Source of the DNA: Defluviitaleaceae bacterium
GTDB taxonomy: Bacteria; Bacillota; Clostridia; Lachnospirales; WQUN01
Length of the DNA stretch: 64,000 bases
Direction: 5' to 3'
NCBI GenBank assembly: GCA_009786535.1
Contig: WQRX01000001.1
Coordinates: 33,416 to 97,415 of the forward strand
In this document: one piece after another, positions 51,591 through 60,602 of the stretch
How the letters are laid out: each line of letters opens with the position of its first letter
Position numbering within the stretch: the stretch's first letter is position 1
Made by a program: the position numbers and the translations under genes
Notes under the pieces: model-generated
Seen by the model: the letters and a program-made list of their open reading frames with translations, nothing else
What the model was told of the DNA's origin: nothing
The model's database searches: none

Positions 51591-52589
51591 GTGGCATATT
51601 GCAAAAAACATTGGAAGCGGATTGTTATTGTTGCGGCGTTTATTGTGCTTACGCTTCTTTCGTTGGAGGTGGGGGCAATGGCTGAGGTTTCCCTTCGGTC
51701 GTTTGTGCTTTCGTTTTTTAATGACGATGAACTTTCGCGTTTTATCTTTTTACATAGCCGACTGCCGCGCACATTGGCGGTCATTATTTCTGCGGCGGGG
51801 TTAAGCGTTGCGGGATTAATCATGCAAGCGATTAGCCGTAATAAGTTCATGTCCCCTACTACGGCGGGCACAACCGACGCGGCGGCACTGGGCTTGCTTA
51901 TTTCGTTTATTTTCTTCGGAAGGCTGCCCAACTTGGCGCAAGCAGGTTTTGCGTTTGTGTTTGCGTTGTTGGGCACGCTCCTTTTTACGGCGGTAATAAA
52001 TCGGCTAAAAATCCGCGAAGTCGTATACATTCCCCTACTCGGCATGATGTACGGGGGCGTACTGGGTGCGGTGGCGACTACCCTCGCCTTCCAAACCGAA
52101 TCGCAGCAGATACTTAACCAATTTAATATGGGTACGTTTGCGCGGCTTGGCAATTACGACCTTGTGTACATCGTAATTGTGCCGTTAATTGTGTCGGTGA
52201 TATACGCAACCAAGTTCAGCATTATAGGACTGGGCGAGGATTTTGCAAAAAACCTTGGCTTAAATTACAACCGCGTGGTAATGCTGGGGCTGGTGATGGT
52301 GGCGCTGATAAGTGCTTCTACCTTTGTTGCCGTGGGACCATTGCCGTTTGTGGGGTTGATTATCCCAAATATGGCTACGTCCTTTTATGGGGATAATCTC
52401 AAAAAGTCAATTATCGACCTTATGTTATTCGGTGCGGTATTTGTGCTTGCATGTGATATCGCCAGCCGCCTAATCATTCACCCGTTTGAAATGAACGTGA
52501 GTGTAACTATAAGCTTGGTGGGCGGTGCGGTATTTATGGTGTACTTGATAAGGGGGATGTATGGTGGCAAGGCTCGTCAAACCGCGTAA
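51591..52589 (+). CDS. Iron-siderophore ABC permease, FecCD family (1)
   Basis: 332 residues from GTG 51591, with AAAGGGG ten bases before; the open frame extends back to 51570. Nine to ten TM segments with the FecCD signatures LSRFIFLHSRLPRTLAVIISAAGLSVAGLIMQAISRN and LPFVGLIIPNMA. The first gene of a permease-permease-ATPase operon. Its substrate is probably a ferric siderophore or haem; the binding protein lies downstream in a separate unit. Confidence 0.9.
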   Translation: MAYCKKHWKRIVIVAAFIVLTLLSLEVGAMAEVSLRSFVLSFFNDDELSRFIFLHSRLPRTLAVIISAAGLSVAGLIMQAISRNKFMSPTTAGTTDAAALGLLISFIFFGRLPNLAQAGFAFVFALLGTLLFTAVINRLKIREVVYIPLLGMMYGGVLGAVATTLAFQTESQQILNQFNMGTFARLGNYDLVYIVIVPLIVSVIYATKFSIIGLGEDFAKNLGLNYNRVVMLGLVMVALISASTFVAVGPLPFVGLIIPNMATSFYGDNLKKSIIDLMLFGAVFVLACDIASRLIIHPFEMNVSVTISLVGGAVFMVYLIRGMYGGKARQTA

Positions 52590-53571
52590 CATCCGTATAA
52601 TGGCGGTGCTTACGTTATTGCTTGCGCTTATTGCGGGGGCAACTGTTTTGTATATCTATTCCCGCACGTATGCGAATGCAAACCGCTTGGGCTTAACCAT
52701 GCACCCCGCCGCTTTTGAAAGCATAATGGCGCGCATTCGCCCTGCTATGATGTCTATGATAGCTGCATCTGCCGTGCTTGCGGTGGTGAGTTTATCGTTT
52801 CAAACCATTGTACGCAGTCGGGTGCTTACGCCTTCTATGATTGGTTTCGACTCTATTTTTGTGGGCACACAAACGGTACTGGTGTTTGTGTTTGGCGCGT
52901 ATTCCGTATGGTTTCAAAACCCGTATGTAAACTACGCAATTACGGCGGGGGTAATGATACTTACCTCGTTTTTGATGTTTAGTTTTATTTTGCGCAGCAG
53001 CAAGAATAACGTGATATTTCTGCTTATGTTTGGCTTGGTGCTTTCGGGCATTGTGGGTAGCGGTACGCGCTATTTGCAAGTGATTATGAACCAGAGCGAA
53101 TTTTTTCATGTACAGGCCGCCACCATGGTAAACGTGAATAATATTAATACAAATATTGCAAATATCGCCTTCCCTATTATGGCAATCGTGGTGGGTGCAA
53201 TTTTGTGGCGACACAGGCGCTTAGATGTTATGGCACTTGGCCCGGACCAAGCAAAGGGGCTGGGTATCCCCTACGAGCGGGAATTGCGTATTCATTTAAT
53301 CCTTATCGCCGTGGGTATGAGCGTTGCAACGGCACTTATCGGCTCGTTGACGTTCCTCGGGCTACTCGCCGTAAATGCCGCGCGGGAAGTATTAAAAACC
53401 CATAAGCATTTACCGTTATTCTTTGGCTCGTCGCTAATGGCAATTCTTACGCTGGTGGCGGGGCAAGCGGTGATGGAATTATTGCAAGGCGCAGTACCCG
53501 TTACGGTAATTATTAACCTTGTAGGCTGTACCTACATTTTCTACCTTGTGTTAAAGGAGAACAAAACATGA
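52561..53571 (+). CDS. Iron-siderophore ABC permease, FecCD family (2)
   Basis: 336 residues; the ATG lies inside the end of the first permease (29-base overlap), with GGGGG close upstream. FecCD blocks are MIGFDSIFVGTQTVLVF, GPDQAKGLGIPYERELRIHLILIAVG and TFLGLLAVNAAREV. Partner of the first permease; the heterodimer is typical of FecCD/YclN-type importers. Its stop overlaps the ATPase ATG (ATGA). Confidence 0.9.
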   Translation: MVARLVKPRNIRIMAVLTLLLALIAGATVLYIYSRTYANANRLGLTMHPAAFESIMARIRPAMMSMIAASAVLAVVSLSFQTIVRSRVLTPSMIGFDSIFVGTQTVLVFVFGAYSVWFQNPYVNYAITAGVMILTSFLMFSFILRSSKNNVIFLLMFGLVLSGIVGSGTRYLQVIMNQSEFFHVQAATMVNVNNINTNIANIAFPIMAIVVGAILWRHRRLDVMALGPDQAKGLGIPYERELRIHLILIAVGMSVATALIGSLTFLGLLAVNAAREVLKTHKHLPLFFGSSLMAILTLVAGQAVMELLQGAVPVTVIINLVGCTYIFYLVLKENKT

Positions 53572-54350
53572 TAGAAGTAAAAAACATAAGCCAATCCTAC
53601 GGCAAAAACGCAGGGGAAACACTCACCAATATTAGCCTTACCGTGCGGGAGAAAACCATCACCGCATTGGTGGGCGCAAACGGCGCGGGTAAGTCTACGC
53701 TCCTTTCCGTAATGACCAATCTACTGCCCGCCAAAAAAGGCTCGGTGTCCATTAATGGTACAGACGTACGCAAAATTAAAACCGCGCAAGTAGCGCGGCA
53801 AATTGCGTTTTTAAAGCAGACGCACCAGCTTTCCATCAAAATTACGGTGCAGGATTTGGTGGAATACGGGCGCTTCCCCCATTGCGGCGGGCGTTTAAAA
53901 GACGCCGACCACGAAAAAGTAGCCGAATGCATAAAATATATGGATTTAGGCGATTTGGCGGAAAAATACCTGGACGAAATTTCCGGCGGGCAGCGCCAGC
54001 GTGCCTTCATTGCCATGATATTGGCGCAGGACACGCCGTACATTTTCCTGGACGAGCCACTTAATAACTTGGACATCAAATATTCCGTAGAAATGATGAA
54101 AATCGTGCAAAAGCTGGTGGAGCAGTTGGGCAAGACCATCGTAGTTGTACTACACGACATCAACTTTGCTGCCGCCTATGCGGGGCATATTGTCGCCATG
54201 AAGGACGGGCGCATATATAAGGAAGGAACACCTGCCGAAGTAATTACCCCCGAGGTGCTTAACCCCGTATTTGACCATAACTTCCATATCGCTGACCACG
54301 ACGGGAAAAAGGTGTGCTTGTATTATGATGATAATGCGGCGGGAGAATAG
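53568..54350 (+). CDS. Iron-siderophore ABC ATPase, FecE/FepC type
   Basis: 260 residues. Walker A GANGAGKST (36-44), Q-loop region with FLKQTHQL, signature EISGGQRQRAFIAMILAQDTPY, Walker B IFLDEPLNNLD and switch VLHDINFAAAYAGHI. The N-LD form of Walker B (DEPLNNLD) and the KQTHQ stretch fit this group. The gene ends 68 bases before the second promoter module. Confidence 0.93.
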   Translation: MIEVKNISQSYGKNAGETLTNISLTVREKTITALVGANGAGKSTLLSVMTNLLPAKKGSVSINGTDVRKIKTAQVARQIAFLKQTHQLSIKITVQDLVEYGRFPHCGGRLKDADHEKVAECIKYMDLGDLAEKYLDEISGGQRQRAFIAMILAQDTPYIFLDEPLNNLDIKYSVEMMKIVQKLVEQLGKTIVVVLHDINFAAAYAGHIVAMKDGRIYKEGTPAEVITPEVLNPVFDHNFHIADHDGKKVCLYYDDNAAGE

Positions 54351-54418
54351 TTTGCGCCAAACGACAAAACGGAATTTAATCGCTTTTCAATCTTTATTAA
54401 AAAATTTTCAAAAAAGTG

Positions 54419-54504
54419 TTGACAGGGAAAGTTAGTCTGTGCTAACATAAGACCAGTTAGCGATGGCTAACTTTTTTACCGCCCGCGAGTTAGCCACGGC
54501 TAAC
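54419..54504 (+). promoter_or_regulatory. Promoter with three GTTAG-N6-CTAAC operators (binding protein gene)
   Basis: TTGACA (54419-54424), an 18-base spacer, TAACAT (54443-54448). Operators: GTTAGTCTGTGCTAAC (54431-54446), GTTAGCGATGGCTAAC (54456-54471, then TTTTTT), GTTAGCCACGGCTAAC (54489-54504). A lone CTAAC half-site follows at 54516-54520. Matches the module at 51496. Confidence 0.85.
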
Positions 54505-54531
54505 CCCATGGGACACTAACATAATATAAAC

Positions 54532-54558
54532 CAACCGGTAACAATCTGTTACCGGTTG
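54532..54558 (+). repeat. Perfect 11-base palindromic hairpin directly before the binding protein RBS
   Basis: CAACCGGTAAC (54532-54542) pairs with GTTACCGGTTG (54548-54558), loop AATCT. It ends just upstream of the AAGGAG site. Possible mRNA stabiliser, operator or translational control structure. Confidence 0.8.
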
Positions 54559-54574
54559 AAAAAGGAGAAGAACC

Positions 54575-55699
54575 ATGAAAAAAGCATTTTTAACCCTCGC
54601 TGTGGTTGCTGCCGCAGTATTTACCCTCACCGCCTGCGGAAGCGGTAGTGAAGCATCCGCCCCCCCGCTGGCGCAGCCCCCTGCCCCACCCGTAATCGAA
54701 GCCCCCGCAGCGGAGCTTCCCGCAGAACGCCCCCGCGAACTCGTGACCATTACCGACTTCAACGGCAATATAGTACAGGTGCGCCAAAATCCTTCCATCG
54801 TAGCCGTTTACGACTGGGGCGTGTTAGACATTATGTATAACGTAGGGCTTGAAAATTTCGGCATCGAAACCCTAATTTTGCCGGACCCCAGCGGCATTCC
54901 CGCAGTACTGGCAGGGGTGCGCAACATCGACGGCATTCAAATTGTTAACGGCGGCACCCTCTTCTACGTAAACTGGGACGTACTGGACATTGTACAACCC
55001 GAGCTGATTATCCTTGGCGCCCGTTCCTTTGGCATGAATGCCCAGGGCGACCGTCTTAGTGCCGAAGATAACGCCGCATTCCGCGCCGATACGGAAGAAC
55101 GCTACGCCGATACTTCCTTTATTCGCCTAACCATTAACGCACAAGTTTCCGACCTGATTAACGACATGCGCGACAATGCGTACGCCCTTACGCAAATTTG
55201 GCCCCACATGACGGATGCAATTTTAGGCGAGTTCTACGAAATTGAAGCGGGCATGGCGTATGTAAACGCGGTGGCGTCGGCTTCCGACTACACCGTGGCG
55301 TTCCTAATGATGACGACCCCCACCAACTTGAGCCTGTTCCTGGACGGTAGCCGTATGGGCATGGTGTATGATGAATTTGGCTTCTCCCCCGCGACCACGG
55401 CAGAGGATATTGGCTTGTTTAGCGACCAACACGGCTTCGAATCCCGTGCGGAATTTATCCTTGCCCTTAACCCCGACATTATCCTGCTCCTTGACCGCAA
55501 CGAAATGAATGACAACATCCCCCAATCTGCAGGCTACGAAGCCCTAAACAACGACCCCATCATTCGCCGTACCAATGCCTATTTGAACAACCGCATCTTT
55601 GCCCTGTACCCCCAAGAATGGTACACCGTGGTAGGCGGCTTCGGCTCGGCACGGCAAATGATTGCATGTATGATGAATGTCATTGAAAGTATTCGGTAA
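54575..55699 (+). CDS. Iron-siderophore binding lipoprotein
   Basis: 374 residues with AAAGGAGAAG upstream. Lipobox LTAC (C21), then a Pro/Ala-rich linker (PPLAQPPAPPVIEAPAAELP). The domain NPSIVAVYDWGVLDIMYNVGL, NWDVLDIVQPELIILGARSF and ALNPDIILLLDRNEMND are typical for FhuD/FatB-type substrate binding proteins. It provides substrate for the FecCD permease and ATPase encoded upstream, under its own copy of the same operator module. A siderophore or haem ligand is the likely substrate; catecholate or hydroxamate cannot be told apart. Confidence 0.92.
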   Translation: MKKAFLTLAVVAAAVFTLTACGSGSEASAPPLAQPPAPPVIEAPAAELPAERPRELVTITDFNGNIVQVRQNPSIVAVYDWGVLDIMYNVGLENFGIETLILPDPSGIPAVLAGVRNIDGIQIVNGGTLFYVNWDVLDIVQPELIILGARSFGMNAQGDRLSAEDNAAFRADTEERYADTSFIRLTINAQVSDLINDMRDNAYALTQIWPHMTDAILGEFYEIEAGMAYVNAVASASDYTVAFLMMTTPTNLSLFLDGSRMGMVYDEFGFSPATTAEDIGLFSDQHGFESRAEFILALNPDIILLLDRNEMNDNIPQSAGYEALNNDPIIRRTNAYLNNRIFALYPQEWYTVVGGFGSARQMIACMMNVIESIR

Positions 55700-55733
55700 T
55701 AACAAGTAATTCTTCCTTGCTACCCCACCTTTC

Positions 55734-55780
55734 GCAAAACCCTTTGCCTATTATGTTATACTGGCAAGGGGTTTTGTAAT
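55734..55780 (+). terminator. Terminator of the binding protein gene
   Basis: Arms at 55735-55748 and 55763-55776 pair over 14 positions with one G-U, loop of 14, then TTTTGTAATTT-like sequence. The loop holds TATACT, a possible -10 for the next gene. Confidence 0.75.
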
Positions 55781-55796
55781 TTAGGGGGAGGAAAAT

Positions 55797-56600
55797 ATGA
55801 GCAGTATGGGAAAATTTTTACTTGCAGCGCTTATTGCCTTTATGTTCTTGTTAACGGCTTGCGGTAGGCAAGCCAGCGATTATGAAGCAACAGGGGGTTC
55901 TTTCATTTACCTCGCAAATGATACCGAGCACGAAACCGTAAAACCGCTTGATACAATACCAAATGACAAAACACTTCCCACATCAAACTGCCCAATCTTA
56001 GATACATTCGCCTCATTTATACTATCGCACCACACCCCCATCTACGACATATATTACGGCGAAGCGGTTTCGGACATTAGCCGTTTTGCCATTGTTGATA
56101 TGAATGGGGACGGTGTACCGGAAATTATTTTGGAACATTTCATTATCGGTCACGGGTTTCCGCACGCGCGCACGGTGCTTCATTATTATAATGGGGAAAT
56201 TTATTCCCATTGGTTTACCACCCGCGGTATGCAAGGGTTAAGAAAAGGTGGCACGTTTACAATCGGTGGCGGCGCAGGCTGGACGACCCTCTCGCAACTG
56301 GCGTTTGCAAGCGGAGAAAGTCAAATCATCGCATTAGCGCATTCCGAAACCGCTCCAATTTATGATGGTGCATGGGAAATGAAAGGGCTTTACTTCATTA
56401 ACAACCAGCCCGCTTGTGAAGAATCATTCCATCATCTATTAAATGCGCATTTTGAGAAAGAATATGCCGAATGGCATACATTTCATTGGGATTCAATCCA
56501 TGTTGACTTTATCGCACCATGGGAATATGAATGGACAGGCGATACGTGGTCGCAGATTAGCGAGGAATTTATTCCTATTTATGCGGTAGAAAATAACTGA
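55797..56600 (+). CDS. Lipoprotein with FG-GAP/EF-hand-like calcium motif
   Basis: 267 residues, AGGGGGAGG upstream. Lipobox LLTAC (C23). The central VDMNGDGVPEIILEHF is a DxNxDG calcium-type loop of the kind found in FG-GAP/VCBS repeat proteins; aromatic strands follow. The protein is probably exposed on the surface and beta-rich. I do not recognise a family with known function. Similar lipoproteins are common in Clostridia. Confidence 0.75.
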   Translation: MSSMGKFLLAALIAFMFLLTACGRQASDYEATGGSFIYLANDTEHETVKPLDTIPNDKTLPTSNCPILDTFASFILSHHTPIYDIYYGEAVSDISRFAIVDMNGDGVPEIILEHFIIGHGFPHARTVLHYYNGEIYSHWFTTRGMQGLRKGGTFTIGGGAGWTTLSQLAFASGESQIIALAHSETAPIYDGAWEMKGLYFINNQPACEESFHHLLNAHFEKEYAEWHTFHWDSIHVDFIAPWEYEWTGDTWSQISEEFIPIYAVENN

Positions 56601-56767
56601 GGTGGACGTTTGTTTAACCTAGATTCCATTAGTTTTACTTGGGGCTTTGTATGTTCCTTGGAAATGTTGCTTATCGCCTTGTTTTTCGTTCCCCCGATTT
56701 TCGGTTATATTATACTGCAAGTGATTTTATTCATCACACCTACGGCAACAACAAAGGAGCGTTGTTA

Positions 56768-57949
56768 ATGCTTAACGTCCTATTCCTCGGCTTGGTCAGT
56801 TTTTTCATAGACCTAAGCACCCACATGATTTACCCTCTTGTGCCGTTGTTTCTCGTTTCTTTGGGCGCAACACCCATTCTTATCGGCACAATCGAAGGCG
56901 TGGCAGAAAGTGCGGCAAGCTTGTTAAAGGTTTTCAGCGGGCATATAACCGACCGCATTCAACGCAAGAAATGGCTCGCCTTCGCGGGGTACGTACCCGC
57001 GCTGGTGTACAAGATTGTGTTGCTGGTTGCCACAACCTGGGTGGGCGTTTTCGCCGCGAAGATGATTGACCGCATCGGCAAGGGTATTCGCACCACCCCG
57101 CGTGATGTGCTGATTGCCGAAAGCGGCGGCAAAAAGAAGCTGGGTGGTGCGTTTGGCTTACATAAAATGCTGGATATGCTGGGCGTGGGCGCGGGTATTT
57201 TGCTTGCCTTCTTTATCATGCGCAGTGTTGGGGAAGATTTTGACGGCTTCCGCCGTATTTTTGCCATTGCGATAATTCCATCGGTGCTGGGGCTTGCCAT
57301 GTTCGCCTTCATTCGCGAGAAGAAAGAGCCCCGCGAAATAAAGACCCGCGAACCATTTTGGCAAAATATCCGCCAAATTGACGGGCGGTTAAAGCTGTAT
57401 CTTGTAGTGGTTTTCCTGTTTACGCTGGGCAATTCTTCAAATGTATTTTTACTGCTGCGGGCGCAAAACATCGGATTTACCGCAAGCGGTGTAATTTTGC
57501 TGTATTTCCTGTATAGTATTACCACGTCATTGCTTGCACTGCCCATGGGCAAATTATCCGACCGCATTGGGCGGCGGGGTTTGCTCGTGTGCGGGTATTT
57601 TCTGTTTGCGTTGTGTTATATTGGGTTTGCGTTTGTAACGCAACGGTGGATGGTCGTAGCCGTTTTTGTACTGTACGGCATGTACACGGCATTTATTTCG
57701 GGCGCGGAAAAGGCATATGTAGTAGACATTGCTCCGCCCGAATTAAAAGGCACAATGTTGGGCTTGCAAGCCACGATTGCGGGCGTAGCGTTACTGCCCG
57801 CCAGCATTATCGCAGGCGTATTATGGGAGCGGATTGACCCCGCCGCAACGTTCATTTTTGGCGCAAGCATGGCGTTGTTTGCAGGAATTATACTTTTTGC
57901 GGGAGCGCTCCCGCTTTGGAAAAAAGGAGAGAAACCGAATGGAAAATAA
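56768..57949 (+). CDS. Major facilitator superfamily transporter
   Basis: 393 residues from ATG 56768, with AAAGGAG nine bases upstream; the open frame starts at 56639. Twelve TM helices. The cytoplasmic loop DRIGKGIRTTPRDVLIAES between helices and GKLSDRIGRRGLLV (motif A) are clear MFS marks. PRDxLIAES with GKGIRTTPRD is shared by a branch of drug or unknown-substrate exporters. Palindrome GGGAGCGCTCCC lies in its C-terminal codons (57901-57912). The stop lies inside the following kinase-like gene. The intergenic region upstream (56601-56767) holds no gene, only a TATACT box. Confidence 0.9.
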   Translation: MLNVLFLGLVSFFIDLSTHMIYPLVPLFLVSLGATPILIGTIEGVAESAASLLKVFSGHITDRIQRKKWLAFAGYVPALVYKIVLLVATTWVGVFAAKMIDRIGKGIRTTPRDVLIAESGGKKKLGGAFGLHKMLDMLGVGAGILLAFFIMRSVGEDFDGFRRIFAIAIIPSVLGLAMFAFIREKKEPREIKTREPFWQNIRQIDGRLKLYLVVVFLFTLGNSSNVFLLLRAQNIGFTASGVILLYFLYSITTSLLALPMGKLSDRIGRRGLLVCGYFLFALCYIGFAFVTQRWMVVAVFVLYGMYTAFISGAEKAYVVDIAPPELKGTMLGLQATIAGVALLPASIIAGVLWERIDPAATFIFGASMALFAGIILFAGALPLWKKGEKPNGK

Positions 57950-58778
57950 GAAGCTAATCCGCGAAAAAGACGGCATACGCGTATACCGCGACACGCATGA
58001 AAATGCGCCAGCCGTAACAAAATATTTCGACAAAACCAGCGACCGCCGCGAAATTTGCAACTACCTAATGCTGCAACGGCTGGGCATTCCCACCATAAAG
58101 GTGCTGCACCACGGCGAGGATTTTATCACGCTGGAGGATATAAACGCCTCCCCCACGTGGCGGTTGGGCACAGCGGATGACTTAGCCGACGCCGCTGTAG
58201 CAAAAAGCCTGGCGCACTGGTATTTCACATTGCACGAAAACGGCACAAACGCGGCGCAGCGTAATGGGCTGTACTTCGAATACAACCAACTCACCCGCGA
58301 TAACTTAAACATCCTTCGGCAAAAATTCCCCGAAGGGGCAGAGTTGCTGGATTATGTACTGGCTAAATACGATGCGTTTGCGGAAATGGTAGCGCACCCA
58401 ACCTGCACCCTCACCTACAACGATTTTTACTGGACAAACCTAACCGTGCGCAAGGACAAACAAGCAGCAATGATGTTCGACTATAATCTGTTAGGCAAGG
58501 GCTGGCGCGCTTCCGACATACGGAATGTGACAAGCGCTCTGTCAAAAGAAGCAAATATTGCGTTTACACAAGAATATTCGTGCCTTTTCACCAAAAAACA
58601 CGGTCATGACCGCAGTAAAATTGAACAAGAAGAAACCCGCATAAATGAACTTGCCGCGCCGTTGTTTGCACTATACACCGCATTTGTAGAACGCGACCCC
58701 TTCCCCACATGGGCGGAGGATGACCGCCAAAACGCGGTGAATGGGACGTTGCTTGCAGTAGCACGGGGGTTATTGTAG
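57939..58778 (+). CDS. Aminoglycoside phosphotransferase/choline kinase-like protein
   Basis: 279 residues from ATG 57939, with AAGGAGAG upstream, overlapping the transporter by 11 bases. The Brenner-type catalytic motif is LTYNDFYWTN (Asp kept, first His replaced by Tyr/Asn), followed by MMFDYNLLGKGWRASDI for the Mg2+ site (Asp in FDYN). The N-lobe has FITLEDI as the adenine-proximal segment. Small-molecule kinase or a sugar/antibiotic-modifying enzyme; substrate unknown. Its transporter neighbour may export the same class of molecule. Confidence 0.8.
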   Translation: MENKKLIREKDGIRVYRDTHENAPAVTKYFDKTSDRREICNYLMLQRLGIPTIKVLHHGEDFITLEDINASPTWRLGTADDLADAAVAKSLAHWYFTLHENGTNAAQRNGLYFEYNQLTRDNLNILRQKFPEGAELLDYVLAKYDAFAEMVAHPTCTLTYNDFYWTNLTVRKDKQAAMMFDYNLLGKGWRASDIRNVTSALSKEANIAFTQEYSCLFTKKHGHDRSKIEQEETRINELAAPLFALYTAFVERDPFPTWAEDDRQNAVNGTLLAVARGLL

Positions 58779-59315
58779 CTCCCACTCCCCCGCCAGCAAC
58801 CCATAGCACAACTCATCATACCTTTTCCCGCGGAAATACACCGCCTTGCGCATTCTGCCTTCCGGCGTAAAACCCGCCTTTTCCAGTGCCTTTTGCGCGG
58901 GAAGATTAATTTCCAGCGTTTCGGCAGTGATGCGCTCTAAGCCAATGTGATTGAAACCATAGTTCAAAATAAGCCGCAACGCCTCTGTGCCGTAGCCCTT
59001 GCTGCGGTATTTTTCTTGTGAAATACCAATGCCAACAGAGCAAGAACGGTGCTTGTCGTTGATGCCCTGCAATGCAACATCACCAATTACCGTGCCATCG
59101 TTTAGGAAAATACCCAGCCGAATATTCACATTATCGCGCAGAAGCTGCTGAATTTCCTCATACCATGCGTTAGCGTTTTCCAACGAGCCGCCGAACAGAA
59201 AGGGTTCTACGGGGTTGGCGAAGTCGTACTCGTTGTCCTCATAAATTTTGGCGCAGTCACCGCGCTCTAAGGCAGCGAGGTAGATTTGGTCGCCTTGTAG
59301 TTTTACGTTGGGCAT
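58770..59315 (-). CDS. GNAT-family acetyltransferase, RimJ/RimL type
   Basis: 181 residues, AAGGAGAA before the ATG. Motif A is YRSKGYGTEALRLILNYGFNHIGLERITAETLEINLPAQKALEKAGF, the standard RimJ/RimL C-terminal block (GYxTEAL, HIGLxRI, NxxxxxxLEKxGF). N-acetylation of a protein N-terminus or an amino compound is expected. Overlaps the convergent kinase-like gene by nine bases and follows a lipoprotein gene. Confidence 0.9.
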   Translation of the reverse strand: MPNVKLQGDQIYLAALERGDCAKIYEDNEYDFANPVEPFLFGGSLENANAWYEEIQQLLRDNVNIRLGIFLNDGTVIGDVALQGINDKHRSCSVGIGISQEKYRSKGYGTEALRLILNYGFNHIGLERITAETLEINLPAQKALEKAGFTPEGRMRKAVYFRGKRYDELCYGLLAGEWELQ

Positions 59316-59324
59316 GGGTTCTCC

Positions 59325-60596
59325 TTATTCAACAAATTCAACGGTTTGCGTACCGTCGGTGTGGTTGGTTATGATATCTTTTATGCGATAAACACCGTCA
59401 ACGATAACTATGGTGCGTTCCCGCGTTTGCCGCAAGACCAATTCGCCATTGATTAGGTCATAACTACGCCAATCAAACAACCCTTGTGAAATGCGGGTGG
59501 TGGTAAGAATACGCCCACCCCCCGCCCATGGGTCAGACCCGAGTGTTACTGTGGCGAAGTTGCTTAGTTCCCGCAGTCCTTCGTGGGGAACGAATAACCG
59601 CGCTTCTTCGTCCCACAGCCAAAAATAGTGTGGGGCGTTCATCAAAGAACCGCCCGTGTTTTGGTGTAATTGCATGATGATATTCCCGTCGAGGAGATTT
59701 ACGACGTTAAAATTAAGGGGATTCCCATCGTTGCGGTGGGGTTCCCAGCCAAAAAGGGGCGGATTGTTGTAACTCACACTTAACCCCGTTATTTCCTGTG
59801 TTTCATCACTGTCTATGCCCTCGATTTCTATGCTTATATGCACTTCGTAATTTCTGCGAGTGGCGTTGGGCGCGGAAAGCAGTTGCGCGTCCATATTTAC
59901 CGCTTGCCATACGTGCGTCTCGTTTGGGCGGAAACCAAGGCCGATGTGACGGCGCATGGGGAAAAATTCACCTTCGTAGTAAGTATAATCTACGCTTGTT
60001 CCGCCGTAGAAATTGCGTTGCCACACCCGAACGGATTGGCTTTGTGCATCGGCATGTAGCTCCGACGCAACGCCCAATGCAGTGAGCTGATGATGCAAAA
60101 CAAATTGCCCAAGGGAAGCGTCCCACAGCCAGAAGTATTCAAAAGCCAGCAAACCGCCTACACCATCCTGCCAACGGTGAAGGCGCATGTCTAAATACCC
60201 ATCGAAATTATAATCGTCGAAGGATAATGTACCCTCGAAGCCGATAAGCAACGCACTTTGGGCGAGATTTTCGATAATTTGGAAGGGTTCACCGTTTTCA
60301 TCGCAGATAATAAGGGTAACTGCCCGTGGTTGCGGAAAGGAATAATAACCCTGTTCCACATAATCGCCTAAAATGTGGGTTACGGTAAACACGGGCATGG
60401 TGGGGTGGATTTGTACGGGGGTGGTGAAGGTTTGGTAATTGTGCCATGGGTCAGGGGTGGGTTCTGGGGTTGGGGTTGGGGTTAGAATAGATGCTTGGTA
60501 GAATGGTTCTTTGTAGAGGGATTCTTCATTATAAATAGACGCACAGCTACAGGCGGTTAATAACAACAAAAGCGATAAGGCAAGCAATTTTTTCAT
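59325..60596 (-). CDS. Lipoprotein with two homologous halves
   Basis: 423 residues; lipobox LLTAC with C16. A Thr/Pro/Glu-rich linker follows the anchor. The body is two copies of one beta-rich unit. The first contains DYNFDGYLDMRLHRWQDG and EYFWLWDASLGQF; the second contains PHYFWLWDEEARLF and LGSDPWAGGGR. The first copy has an EF-hand-like DxNxDG-type loop. The pattern FWLWD...F is also seen in FG-GAP-like lipoproteins. Surface protein of unknown role. No strong ribosome site is seen; the ATG overlaps a short upstream frame (ATGA), so its translation may depend on it. Confidence 0.75.
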   Translation of the reverse strand: MKKLLALSLLLLLTACSCASIYNEESLYKEPFYQASILTPTPTPEPTPDPWHNYQTFTTPVQIHPTMPVFTVTHILGDYVEQGYYSFPQPRAVTLIICDENGEPFQIIENLAQSALLIGFEGTLSFDDYNFDGYLDMRLHRWQDGVGGLLAFEYFWLWDASLGQFVLHHQLTALGVASELHADAQSQSVRVWQRNFYGGTSVDYTYYEGEFFPMRRHIGLGFRPNETHVWQAVNMDAQLLSAPNATRRNYEVHISIEIEGIDSDETQEITGLSVSYNNPPLFGWEPHRNDGNPLNFNVVNLLDGNIIMQLHQNTGGSLMNAPHYFWLWDEEARLFVPHEGLRELSNFATVTLGSDPWAGGGRILTTTRISQGLFDWRSYDLINGELVLRQTRERTIVIVDGVYRIKDIITNHTDGTQTVEFVE

Positions 60597-60602
60597 GGTT
60601 GT

